Shown one piece after another: positions 11,616 through 21,504 of a stretch of 64,000 bases of DNA. The notes beneath the pieces are model-generated. The model had not been told where the DNA came from, did not search any database, and saw only the letters and a list, made by a program, of their open reading frames with translations. Both the position numbers and the translations under genes were made by a program. Each line of letters begins with the position of its first letter. Position 1 is the first letter of the stretch. The stretch comes from Jacaranda mimosifolia (lineage: Eukaryota; Streptophyta; Magnoliopsida; Lamiales; Bignoniaceae). The stretch lies in assembly GCA_018894105.1 (NCBI GenBank), contig CM032133.1, forward strand, positions 15,948,501 to 16,012,500, written 5' to 3'.

Positions 11616-11877
11616 TATGACTTTATCGATCAATATTACCGAGTTGAGATGTATCAACAAGCATACCAAGCAGTGATAAACACTATTCCTACGTATGATA
11701 TGCATATGTTCCCTCTAAATGATGATGGCGTCGTTAATGCACCTGATTGCCGATCTCAACCTGGGGCATAGAAGGACACAGAGGATTCCATCACAAATTG
11801 AGAAACGTGTAATTAAGTGTAAAAGGTGTGGTAGAACAGGACATAATCGTCGAACCTGCAAAGAATTAGTAATCTAG
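11616..11877 (+). pseudogene. MULE transposase, C-terminal zinc-knuckle part
   Basis: Frame 1 (11616-11771) reads YDFIDQYYRVEMYQQAYQAV, then INTIPTYDMHM and VVNAPDCRSQPGA, ending at a TAG. This is the conserved tail of plant MULE transposases just after the SWIM zinc finger (Y.VE.Y...Y...I.P.P). A shift of one base leads to frame 2 (11770-11877): RRTQRIPSQIEKRVIKC, then a CCHC knuckle with C-x2-C-x4-H-x4-C in CKRCGRTGHNRRTC, and KELVI before the stop TAG at 11875-11877. The knuckle closes the protein in many family members. The SWIM and catalytic parts upstream are gone. The match to the family is strong; the gene is a pseudogene because of the frameshift and the missing core. Confidence 0.8.
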
Positions 11878-11879
11878 CT

Positions 11880-12450
11880 AAATTATGTACCTTAATCTAG
11901 GAGATTTATACTTGATTTCATGACATTTGTACTTTATTTTGGTAATCATGTACTTGATTTAGCGTGAAATTGGCATTTTTGTATATTGTCCGAGATATCA
12001 ATTATTTTGTACCCCAATCTGGGAGAACTATACTTGGTGTCATGACAATTATACTTTATTTCGGCAATTATGTATTTGATTTAGAGTGAAATTGGCATTT
12101 TTGTATGTTGTCAGAGATATAAGTTATTTTGCACCATAATCTGGGAGAATTATACTTGATTTCATGACAATTGTACTTCATTTCGGCAATTATGTATTTG
12201 ATTTAGCGTGAAATTGACATTTTTGCATGTTGTCCGATATATTAGTTTTTTTGTACCCCAATTTGGTAGAATTGTACTTGATTTCATGACATTTGTACTT
12301 CTTTTTGGCAATAATGTACTTGTTTAGCGTGGAAGTTAGCAAATGGATGTTGTCCAAGATATCAGTGCTTTCGTACCTCAATCTGAAAGATTTATACTTG
12401 ATTTCACGACATTTGTATTTCATTTCGACTATTATGTGCTCCATTTCTTA
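11880..12450 (+). repeat. Minisatellite B, about 120-bp unit
   Basis: About four to five units. The anchor GATTTAGCGTGAAATTGGCAT or near copies recur near 11957, 12079, 12201 and 12324, so the period is about 122 bp. Each unit also holds GTACCCCAATCTGGGAGAA, TATACTTGATTTCATGACA and a TTGTACTTTATTTCGGCAAT block. It starts directly after the transposase stop codon. Confidence 0.8.
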
Positions 12451-12770
12451 ATATTTTTATTAATATTGTTGAATTGAAATTTGTTCCATGATTTGCTTTT
12501 TAAGTCTCAGCAATTAATAACCAAACTCTAAAAATGTGTGTAATATTTATTATATGAATAAAATAATATTAATGTTTTAAAGTGTTAACCACTAATGTTC
12601 AACGAATGAATGTTATCAATCGCAATAATGTAAAGAATACTTATGCTTTCAAAGATGTAAACAAATGAGCATTTGACAATAATATCCACCATATAACCTG
12701 TACAAATACGTACTTCATCTGATCAGATAATCTCAAAATATTGTACTTGACTATCACTACAATTATTGGA
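12451..12770. other. Spacer between minisatellites
   Basis: A/T-rich DNA with no gene and no clear repeat. It separates array B from array C inside the MULE. Confidence 0.5.
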
Positions 12771-12774
12771 GACT

Positions 12775-13905
12775 AATTATTCAATTGCAATAAGTGTACT
12801 TCAACATAACACAATTTATACTTTGTTTGTTCTACGTTTGTATTACATTTTCATCATATTGTGCTCAAATTCACTATCCAATTTCAATTGAATTGAAGTG
12901 TACTTTAACATAACACAATTTATACTTTGTTTGTTCTATATTTGTACTTTATTTTTATCATATTGTACTCAAATTCACTACCCGATTTCAATTTAATTGA
13001 GTACTTCAACATAACACCATTTATACTTTGTTTGTTCCATATTTGTACTTCATTTCTATCATATTGTACTCAAATTCACTGTTCGATTTCAATTTAGTTG
13101 AAGTGTACTTCAACATAACACTATTTATATTTTGTTTGTTCCATGTTTGTACTTCATTTACATCATATTGTACTCAAATTCACTGTTCAACTTCAATTTA
13201 ATTGAGTACTTCAACATAACACCATTTATACTTTGTTTGTTCCATATTTGTACTTCATTTCTATCATATTGTACTCAAATTCACTGTTCGATTTCAATTT
13301 AGTTGAAGTGTATTTCAACATAACACTATTTATATTTTGTTTGTTCTACGTTTGTACTTCATTTACATCATATTGTACTCAAATTCACTGTCCAACTTCA
13401 ATTTAATTGAGATGTACTTCAACATAACACCATTTATACTTTGTTTGTTCTACGTTTATACTTCATTTCATCATATTATACTCAAATTCACTGTCCGATT
13501 TCAATTTAATTGAACTGTACTTCAACATAACAATATTTATATTTTGTTTGTTCTACGTTTGTACTTCATTTTCCTCATATTGTACTCAAATTCACTGCTC
13601 GATTTCAATTTAATTGAACTGTATTTCAATATAACATCATTTATACTTTATTTGTTCTATATTTATACTTCATTTCCATCATATTGTACTTAAATTCACT
13701 ACCTAATTTCAATTTAATTGAAGTGTACTTCAACATAACACTATTTATACTTTATTTTTTCTATATTTGTACTTCATTTCCATCATATTGTACTCAAATT
13801 CACTGCTCGATTTCAATTGAATTGAAGTGTACTTCAACATAACACCTTTTATACTTTGTTCGTTCTACATTTGTATTTCATTTCCCTCATATTGTATTGA
13901 AATCA
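12775..13905 (+). repeat. Minisatellite C, about 105-bp unit
   Basis: About ten units of the form TGTACTCAAATTCACTGTCC, GATTTCAATTTAATTGAAG, TGTACTTCAACATAACACC, ATTTATACTTTGTTTGTTC, TACRTTTGTACTTCATTTCC, ATCATAT. Anchors CAAATTCACT recur at roughly 102-110 bp steps from 12866. Adjacent units are much more alike than in array A, suggesting later amplification. Confidence 0.85.
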
Positions 13906-13984
13906 AAATATTATAAATACTTGATGGAAAATTATACTTACATACAAAATAATATTATAAACAAAGTATGCTTCAATTTACATA

Positions 13985-14479
13985 TGTATGTACATACAAA
14001 GTATGATTCAAACCCTACAGGTTTAAATATTTTGTACTACAATTGCTTCTAAAATGTACTATAGATACACAAGTTATATACTATATTTTCAGTTAATGTA
14101 TACTACATGCCTGAATATTTTTGTACTACAGATGCTTCTAAAATTTACTGCAATTACATAGATTATATGCTACACTTTTGCCTGATGTGTACTGCAAGTA
14201 TAAATGTTTATACTATATTTGCTTCTTAAATGTATTGCAGTTACACAGATTATATACTACACTTTCATTTAATATATACTGCAGGCTTAAATATTTTATT
14301 CTACAGTTGCTTCTAAACTGTACTACAGATGCACAGATCATGTACTATATTTTCAGTAATGTATACTGCACGCTTGAATGTTTTTGTACTACAGATGCTT
14401 ATAAAATATACTGCATATACACAGATTATATACTATAATTTCATTTAATCTATATGCTTGAATGTTTTGTACTACATTT
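13985..14479 (+). repeat. Minisatellite D, left part, about 88-bp unit
   Basis: Units of the form GCTTGAATGTTTTGTACTAC, AGATGCTTCTAAAATGTACT, GCAGTTACACAGATTATATA, CTACACTTTCATTTAATGTA, TACT. The period is about 85-95 bp. The array is broken at about 14480 by an LTR-retrotransposon fragment and continues from 15172. Confidence 0.8.
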
Positions 14480-15171
14480 TCGCAACTTCCTCTCCCGGCG
14501 TCCAAATCACTTGCTGCTTGAACCGTTGGATAGCTATCGGCTTATACATTAACTTCACAAAGTTCCAGCCCCATCCGATTCTCCATGGAACAGTAATTGC
14601 CCTCGCAATAAGCGGGAATTACAGCATTGTCACTGCACTGCCGCATTCTAAAGATCTTCGCCGTTTCCTATCCAAACGGAATCGTCTACTGGTGAAACTT
14701 GGTGGGAACGTTTCCAACACCTCAAGGAACACCCCACTGAAAAATTTTCACAAAATTCCTTTTCCAAGCCACTCTGCTCAATGCATCTTTGCACTACCTG
14801 CATGCAGTAAGACCGCTCCAGGTCGCCCTCAATGTTCGGTGCCCAAACGGACACGGAATGACTTCAAACTTGGTGGGAAGCATCCTCATAACTTAAGGAA
14901 TATGACATTGAAACAGTTTTTCAAACCACACCTCATAAGAGTCTCTGCTCATGGGCTTTTTTTGCCTTACCAAGTAAGCCGACAACGCCTTATCGCTCCT
15001 AATGCCCCTTGAAGTCAAGGTCGCCATTCTTCTCCAATGAGCGACCCATGACATTCTCTCCCACTCGATCCGTTGACATCCTCGTCAACATGTACACAAG
15101 GACTCGAAGTGTATGCGGTGCCCCAACTCAACTCTGATCTCTTTTTGAACTGGATGAATTTAGCTCCTCTT
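14480..15171 (-). mobile_element. Gypsy-type 3' end (PPT and LTR) fragment
   Basis: The base composition is clearly higher in G/C than the repeats on both sides, which are two halves of one array. On the minus strand it reads CGAGTGGGAGAGAA (a polypurine-rich tract, 15057-15070) followed by TGTCATGGGTCGC at 15056, as at a polypurine tract/3' LTR junction of plant Gypsy elements whose pol ends just before a GTGGGGGAGAATGTCA-like motif (family knowledge). The LTR part would run from 15056 down to about 14480. The open frame on the plus strand at 14458-15012 has no family match and I take it as chance. The interior and 5' LTR are absent, so this is a truncated copy. Confidence 0.5.
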
Positions 15172-15590
15172 TACACAAATTATATACTATACTTTCATTT
15201 AATGTATACTACATGCTTAAATATTTTGTACTACAGATGTTTCTAAAATGTACTACAGATACACAAATTATATACTACATTTTCAGTTAATGTATACTGC
15301 ATGCTTGAATGCTTTTGTACTATAGATGCTTCTAAAATGTACTGCATGCACACAAATTATATACTATAATTTCATTTAATCTGTAGCTTTGAATATTTTG
15401 TACTACAAATGCTTTTAAAATGTACTGCAGTTACACAGATTATATACTACATTTTTGCTTAATGTGTACTGCAAGCTTGAATGTTTATACTACATTTGCT
15501 TCTAACATATACTACAGTTATACAAATTATATACTACACTTTTGCTTAATGTGTATTGCAAGCTTGGATGTTTTGTACCACAAATAATAT
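15172..15590 (+). repeat. Minisatellite D, right part
   Basis: Continues the 88-bp array (TACACAAATTATATACTAC, TTTGTACTACAGATG, GCTTCTAAAATGTACTGCA) after the Gypsy fragment. Joined with 13985-14479 it forms one array of about ten units. Confidence 0.8.
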
Positions 15591-16104
15591 ACTACCACCT
15601 TCAGATAATTTTATCGTATAATTTCAGGTAAAAAGAAGTATAAACCTCAAAAAAGTGAAGTACAACTTTCATGCCTTTCAAGTACAAATCAAAAACTTCC
15701 CATCTCACAAATAAAATTATATATATCAATTGGGTTCAAGTGTTTAACAACTAAATAAGGAATAAAAACCCTAAACATGAGAAAATAGACAAGAAATAAG
15801 TATAACACTGAAAAATCACAAACATTTAAAACTGTAAATGCAGAAAACATACATTTGTTTCTTTTTATCACTTCTTTTTGTATTTCGCTTCTTGTTGCCA
15901 CTATTTCTCCTTCCATTGTCACAGAAAAAATGACAGAAATTTTGGTGTCTTTTTTTTTCCTCGCATCAATGGCAGAGGAACGATTTCGCGCCCTTTTGTT
16001 TGGCCGCTTGGAGAAGTCGTCGATTTCAGGAAAAAAATAAATGAAAGCATTCTTCTTGAAGAGAAAAACGCATTTCTCAGGTATTTTTGTTGTTTTCTCT
16101 AACT
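15591..16104. other. MULE subterminal region, no gene
   Basis: Non-repetitive DNA between array D and the right inverted repeat. It includes a stretch near 15945-16035 of higher G/C (GAGGAACGATTTCGCGCCC, GGCCGCTTGGAGAAG) that could be captured host sequence. Small overlapping open frames show no family. Confidence 0.4.
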
Positions 16105-16247
16105 ATAAGGATATATGTGTTTTTCTAAAAGATATGGGGAGTGATTTCTAAGTTTTGTGAAAAAATAGAGAGTTTAGTATGTAAAAATTCAATGGGGACT
16201 GATCACTAAAATGAAAGTAGGATTAGGGATTTTTTTCTAATTAACCG
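16105..16247 (-). repeat. Right terminal inverted repeat of MULE
   Basis: Reverse complement matches 9454-9600 in block order and spacing. The 9-bp target duplication TATTTTCTA follows at 16248-16256. Confidence 0.8.
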
Positions 16248-16528
16248 TATTTTCTAACTATAATCAACAAAAGTTATTAATTATCAATCCGTATCATTGT
16301 ACATCGAAGTGTAACAAATTAATTATGCATTATTTAAAGGAAATTTAATATATATATATATATATATATATAAAGAATGATAATCAGTTATGAAGAATTG
16401 GTCGCACCAAGAGTTAGCTACAAGAACTTCAACGTCAAACTTTGTTAGGACAATTTCGTAGCTAAAACTACAAAGTTTTATCATTTGCTACGGATTACTT
16501 ATAGTTGATTCCCTAGCTTTTTGTAGTG

Positions 16529-16660
16529 TAAGTATTAACCAAATCATTTTGAGGATTAAAAAAATTAAGAATTTGAGAATGGGAAAAAGATAATCAGTGA
16601 AATTATTAAGTAATTGAAAATAAAATTTGAAAAATTTAAAGAATTCAAAATTTAGGTAAA
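16529..16660 (+). repeat. Continuation of 230-bp tandem repeat
   Basis: Reads AAGTATTAACCAAATCATTTTGAGGA and onward with AATTAAGAATTTGAGAATG and ATAATCAGTGAAATTATTA. It matches 29207-29290 closely and continues the unit interrupted at 9355. It ends about 100 bp before the GA20ox start codon. Confidence 0.65.
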
Positions 16661-16706
16661 AAATAACACACCTGATTAATGTTGTTTGGTTCTCATTCGA
16701 TTAACC

Positions 16707-16728
16707 TTTATAAATTACTCTATAAATA
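16707..16728 (+). promoter_or_regulatory. TATA boxes of GA20ox
   Basis: TTTATAAAT (16707-16715) and CTCTATAAATAC (TATA at 16721) lie 42-50 and about 36 bp before the ATG at 16757. If the second box is used, the 5' leader would be only a few bases to about 10 bases long, so the first box or an upstream start is more plausible. The sequence further upstream than 16529 is transposon. Confidence 0.5.
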
Positions 16729-16756
16729 CTCTCTTTTGACAACAAGTTCGTCAAAA

Positions 16757-19118
16757 ATGGAGTCCTATGCCTCAACTCTCATTCTTGGACTTGGTCCTCC
16801 AATAGACCTCAAAACTGATAGAGAAAATGGTGTTATAGTCTTTGACACAACCCTCCTCGACAAACAAGAAAACTTGCCGTCACAATTCATGTGGCCTCAT
16901 GAGGACTTAGCCTGTGCTGCCGCAGATGAACTCACTGATCCACCAGTAGACTTAGAAGGCTTCTTAAAAGGTGATGAAGAAGCAACCAGTTTTGCGGCGG
17001 CGCAAATTAAGACAGCCTGTTTGAAACATGGATTCTTCCAAGTTATCAATCATGGCGTGGATGCAAGTTTAGTCTGCGCAGCGTATGAGCAGATGGGTGT
17101 CTTCTTCGACCTTCCTTTGAGCAAAAAGCTTAGTATAAAGAGAAAACCAGGTGGTCTTTGTGGGTATTCCGGCGCCCATGCCGACAGATTTTCGTCCAAG
17201 TTGCCATGGAAGGAAACAGTCTCAGTCACCTATAAGCATGCAAATGAACCAGGGATTGATGTGGTTAACTATGTCAAATCTGTTCTTGGAGAAGAATTTG
17301 AAGCAGCAGGGTATATACGTATATGATTGCTCAAAATTTTAACTTTTTGCATTTCACCATATATATATATATGCACATGACATTAGAGTTATATATTTGC
17401 TCACCATCTTTTTCTTTCTCCTTAACTACCATAGGGCATTGCTGCTCTGCTTTTACTAAAAACATTAAGTTTAGAAATCCATTGATGTGGAACAAGAATA
17501 ATGTTGTGTTAATCTTTAAGTTTAGAAATCCACTGATGTTGAACAAGAATAATGTTGTGTTAATCTTTAAGTTTATAATTCCATTGACGTTGAACAAGAA
17601 TAATGTTGTGTTAATCTTTTTTATCATGTTGTTTTGCAATCTTTTTATTTTGATTCCCCCTAGCTCAAAAAAGAAAAAAAAAAAAAAAAGTTTATAAACC
17701 CATTGAGTCATTGTGCTAAGATACAATAAACTAGAGTGATTCTATAATGGACAAAGTGGATTTTCATTGTACTAAAATATAATAAATTATAGTAAGTGAT
17801 TCTACATTAGATCAAGCCTACTATTCACCATTGGATTTAGGGCAGTTGGTAGTTTTCACTACCCAACCCCTTAAATCCAATAGTCTCAATGGTCTATGTT
17901 GGACCAACTGGACTAAATACAATTCATCCGGTCCAATATAGAATAAGTACTCCAGTGAACTACAAGATGTCAGTAAGTACACAGTAGTCAACAGCATTGT
18001 TAATTTTTCAAATAAAAAAGCTGCATAGAGTGAGCATTTAACTTTTCTTGCATTGAGAGCACTATACTAGTAGTTTTAATATATTGTATAACTTTCTGCA
18101 TGATTATTTGACTTAGAATCATTCCAATGCTGAAGATAAAATGTTCTTTTTTCTTTTTTGTTTTTTAAATTTACTTGGTCTTCTTTAGGGTTGTTTATCA
18201 GAAATACTGTGAAGCAATGAAAAATCTGTCCCTAGCCATCTTCCAACTGTTGGCAATTAGCTTGGGTGTGGATCGGTGGCACTACTGCAAGTTTTTCGAA
18301 GATGGTATGTCAGTAATGAGGGGGAATAGCTATCCACCTTGCAAAGAAGCTGGGCTCACCCTAGGCACTGGACCACATTCTGATCCCAACTCCTTGACAA
18401 TACTCCATCAAGATCAAGTTGGTGGCCTTGAAATCTTTTCGGACAACAAATGGCTAGCCATTAGACCTCGCCCAGATGCATTTGTTGTTAACATTGGGGA
18501 CACATTCATGGTATGCATCCACTATCCAATATTTTCATTTTTTTTTTTTTTCCTGATTTACTGAGTTATATCTGGACTTGTTTAATATGCATTATTATTG
18601 GGCAAGACGGCTTTAAAATTTTGATGACTAAATGAAGTAGTAATGAGTTCAATAGGTAACTAAAACATAGATGGGACAATATGTCCGTTGCATTTATGCC
18701 AACTGTTAATTTTAAGTAGCATCAGGAAAATATTTTTGAAAGGAGTGGTCATAAATGATAATGAATGGCGCCCGCCCACCTTTCTAGTTTCTAGTCTACC
18801 TTTTGTGCGTGTTGGAAAGATTAATATTTATGGCGGCACATAGGTAGGCGAGCAGTGTACAAGGTATTAATTTCCCAGTGAAGAAGACAGATCAAAATAG
18901 AAAAGAAACAAGTTGGAGAAAATATATTTATATATACATAGATTCATAAGGGCTTTGTTTGGTTATGAAATCCTGAAATACTTTTCAACTCTCAAAATAA
19001 AAACGAATAAGATGATATATGCCCTAATTTCATTATTTTAAAACACACAAAATTATATCCCAAATATCCCTCACTATTCCTCCTAAAAGTATATATGCAT
19101 ATACCAATCAACTCCACC

Positions 19119-19162
<44 letters not shown>

Positions 19163-21154
19163 CTAATCATTCCACTTATATATATAATTATAAAATTTAT
19201 TTCACTCTATAAACCCAATGGCTATGTTTGGTTACATTCCGGGGAAACAAACTCATTTCCCCATAATGCAACCAAACATCTTAGCCACTTTTCCCCCAAA
19301 TCAATCCAGCAAATTGATTAGGTCACCCTTGCAATTTGAACGGACTATTACCAAAATGTCCCTACACATTTTTTGTCTCTTTCCAGCTGGGATGGCAAAT
19401 TTTGTGATATATTCACCAAAAAACAATATTGGTATATATATTACCAATCATCACATATATATATATTTACATATTATAATAAAAAATATTACTAAAATCC
19501 ATTTACACCCTCAAAATCCAATAAAGAAAATATTGATTTGATTGCTATAGTAGAATTTATCTCCTCCCAAAACATAAACAAACATACCGAATTTTCCCAA
19601 AACAATTTTCTTACTATTCCAAAAACCAATGTTTTGAAAATCAGACCAGACCAGCTGGCCTGACTGGTGACCAGAGGCCAATCCGGTCCGATTGAAGCAT
19701 AAAAATCGGTGATGGTCAAAATCGGTGAAAATCGGTCAAAAACCAGTTGAACTAGTAGCAGTTCAACCAATTTTTGACAGGTTCACTCTTTTTTTTTTTT
19801 TTGAAAATTTAAAAAAAAAATAAAAAGAGAAATTATGAGTTGAAGATAATGATTAAAGATTTTGGTCATGCAATTTTTTTAAACATGAATTTATTTTCTT
19901 AAAATTTAATGAAGTGATAGTTATATGTGAATGCTTATGCTTAATTTGTTGTTTTATTTTATTTAATCTCTCTTAGATTATGTTGAATATTTATCGTAGA
20001 AGAATTTGTTTTTATTTGGAGCTGAAACATGAAACGAATGATTACTTAAATTAATGTAAAATATTATTTTTTATTTATTTATAGTTGACTAATTGTGAAA
20101 TAGTATTATTTTTTGAAAAAGGTATTTAAAAATAAGTAAGTTGAATTTTTTTTCAAATAATATTATTTCTATATCAATTGGAAGTTTTATTTTTGCTAAT
20201 ATAAAATATAATATATATTTATAAAATTAAATATAATTATTACATCATTATGACATCATACCGATTGAACCCGTAACCAATAACGCCACCGGTTCTTTGT
20301 CTGGTTCGATTTTGAAAACATTGCTCAAAACATACATTACCTTTCTCAACACAAATTTCACATTCCCCAACCTCACTCCCAAAACTCATTCTCCCAAAAC
20401 ATATAATCCAAAATACATAATTCATATTCAAACATTACCAATAAAAAAGTGACTAATGTGACATTTGCGGTAAAATTTGTCTCATCTCAAAACACTTTCA
20501 AACAAACAATTTTATTTCAAAATATTCTTCAACAACCCCTAAAACAAAAATAAACAAGTATTATGTCCTCCAACCCACTTTTCAAATACCTTTCTCCCAA
20601 AACATTTTTCACAATTCAACCAAAATACAACCAAATAAAAGCCAAGACTTCTGTAAATTGAGTAGTTACTTGGGAAACACATTAGCACATTCAACATGTG
20701 AGACCCTAAGTGCTACCTTGCAACCATTAATTACACGTGGGTGGGCAATCTCAACTGCTTGATACGGGTGGGGTGAGGTCTAGTGCAGTACAACAATTGG
20801 TTCAGATTCAATTTGAGGGTATAATACCTCAATTAATATGTAGTGTTGGCCATACATGCATGTATGTAGGCAATATCAAATGGAAGATACAAGAGTTGCC
20901 TCCACAGGGCAGTGGTGAACAAGAAGACAAAGAGGAGATCACTGGTGTTCTTTGTGAACCCAAAAGAGGACAAAGTTGTGAGGCCACCTGAGGATCTTAT
21001 GCACAGACAAGATCAGCTAAGGGAGTACCCAGATTTCACATGGATGGATTTGCAAGAATTCACACAAAACCACTACAGGGCAGATACCACCACACTCCAA
21101 AACTTTGTCCACTGGCTCTCTTCCAACAAACTGAAAACACACAACGTTAAATAA
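16757..21154 (+). CDS. GA20ox: Gibberellin 20-oxidase, three exons
   Basis: Exons 16757-17310, 18189-18510 and 20870-21154 join to 386 codons; both introns have GT-AG ends (phases 2 and 0). GA 20-oxidases are soluble Fe(II)/2-oxoglutarate dioxygenases that oxidise C-20 of GA12/GA53 stepwise to GA9/GA20, usually the rate-setting step in gibberellin synthesis. Seen here: the N-terminal dioxygenase fold with CLKHGFFQVINHGVD (about residues 88-102), the family motif LPWKET (149-154), LTLGTGPHSDPNSLTILHQD (241-260) with iron ligands His248 and Asp250, a third ligand His304 in CLHRAV, and the 2-oxoglutarate pair Arg314/Ser316. The C-terminal YPDFTW...EFTQNHYRAD is typical. Length is normal for the family. 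The usual NYYPPC motif is NSYPPC here. All key residues are present and the frame is clean, so it is probably functional. GA 3- or 2-oxidase is unlikely given LPWKET. Confidence 0.95.
17467..17619 (+). repeat. Three tandem 51-bp units in GA20ox intron 1
   Basis: Units start at 17467, 17518 and 17569 and read AAGTTTAGAAATCCATTGAT, GTGGAACAAGAATAATGTTG, TGTTAATCTTT with few changes. The open frames across this part on both strands are repeat artefacts. Downstream lies a poly(A) run at about 17673-17689. Confidence 0.95.
17831..17881. repeat. Hairpin in GA20ox intron 1
   Basis: ATTGGATTTAGGGCAGTTGG with TAGT is followed after four bases (TTTC) by its near-exact inverse, ACTACCCAACCCC with TTAAATCCAAT. 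Similar words on both sides (GATTCTATAATGGAC, GATTCTACATTAGATC) suggest the centre of a small MITE. A processed hairpin RNA cannot be excluded. Confidence 0.7.
18949..20646. mobile_element. MITE-rich insertions in GA20ox intron 2
   Basis: The intron begins to look foreign at GGGCTTTGTTTGGTTATG (18950), and the last such word, read on the other strand from about 20644, is GGCTTTTATTTGGTTGT. Plant MITE ends commonly have this GGCTTTGTTTGG form. A second start of this type lies at about 19218 (GGCTATGTTTGGTTACATT). Between them are a (CA)n tract (19121-19153) and an inserted hAT-like element. Borders and target duplications for the outer elements were not resolved. Confidence 0.45.
19627..20323. 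mobile_element. hAT-like non-autonomous element in intron 2
   Basis: The ends are inverted repeats of about 25 bp: CAATGTTTTGAAAATCAGAC at the left and, on the other strand from 20323, CAATGTTTTCAAAATCGAAC. Inside are repeated ATCGGT/AACCGGT words, as in a widespread class of small plant hAT elements. The flanking octamers CCAAAAAC and CTCAAAAC match at six of eight positions, which could be an aged 8-bp duplication. No coding frame. Confidence 0.55.
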
Positions 21155-21500
21155 TAGTGTTTCCTTGTATGCTTTCTGATAGGTCATGGCTTGCCTTGTC
21201 TTTCTACTTCAATAAAAAAAATATGTGTGAGTAAATGTGTGGGGATTGTGATTTGTGGGTGGGTCTTATGTTGGTTTTATCTTCTTTTTGCCTTTCTTTT
21301 GGATGGTCTGCCGTATTTCTGTCTTTTATGTTGTACATAATTCAATTCCAAGTTATATATTAATTTAGTTTTTTCTGCAACAAGGACTGGAATTAGTATT
21401 GTTCTTAATTAACGAAAAGAAGTAATGAGTAATGGTTGTTTCTATGCCCGCCCTGTTACTATTATCATTTGAGAGTGACATGCCCCATTGCTAATTGGTA
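21155..21500. other. GA20ox 3' flank with polyadenylation signal
   Basis: AATAAA at 21211, 57 bp after the stop codon, preceded by TTCTACTTC and followed by T/G-rich DNA, is the likely poly(A) signal. No other gene is seen here. Confidence 0.6.
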
Positions 21501-21504
21501 TCAA

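Larger units (their letters stand above)
9454..16247 (+). mobile_element. Mutator-like element (MULE), 6.8 kb, decayed
   Basis: The element is bounded by identical 9-bp direct repeats TATTTTCTA at 9445-9453 and 16248-16256, the duplication size typical of Mutator elements. Its ends form diverged terminal inverted repeats of about 140 bp. The left end holds ACTTTCCACTTTTGTGATTAG, TCCCC, ACTCCCTAGTTTTGTT and ATCACTCCCC. The reverse complement of the right end gives ACTTTCATTTTAGTGATCAG, TCCCC, ACTCTCTATTTTTTC and ATCACTCCCC in the same order. Inside lie N-terminal (9854-10127) and C-terminal (11616-11877) remains of a MULE transposase on the plus strand. The catalytic middle is missing and replaced by tandem repeats, and further minisatellites plus a Gypsy fragment follow. 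It cannot encode its own transposase. The element sits inside a CACTA-like MITE, so it is the younger of the two. Confidence 0.85.
9356..16528. mobile_element. CACTA-like MITE, split by a MULE
   Basis: Outside the inner MULE, only 9356-9453 and 16257-16528 (about 370 bp) belong to this element. The right end, read on the minus strand, is CACTACAAAAAGCTAGGGAAT. The left end reads TACAAAAAAATTGCTATAG, as if the first bases (CAC or CACTA) had been lost. Both halves carry GTAGCTA/TAGCTAC and TTTGTAAC words near the ends. The flanks (TTCATGATTCATGT and AAGTATTAACCAAAT) join to give the sequence seen uninterrupted at about 29189-29220, so the insertion point is well supported. The duplication appears to be 2-3 bp with a TA core, in line with CACTA's usual 3 bp. 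There is no coding capacity of its own. Confidence 0.65.

Noticed and set aside
14458..15012. 184-codon open frame on the plus strand
   Set aside because: It overlaps a segment better explained as a minus-strand LTR with a polypurine tract, shows no known domain and starts in a minisatellite unit.
10130..15590. Repeat arrays considered as CRISPR
   Set aside because: Units are adjacent without unique spacers, diverge gradually and lie in a plant transposon; no cas-like genes.
15689..16102. Short frames on both strands near the right MULE end
   Set aside because: They overlap each other and low-complexity A/T-rich DNA; only the G/C-rich patch at 15945-16035 might be captured host DNA, which I could not identify.
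17323..17726. Overlapping open frames of 124 and 131 codons in GA20ox intron 1
   Set aside because: Both translate the 51-bp tandem units and a poly-A run inside an intron with good splice sites.
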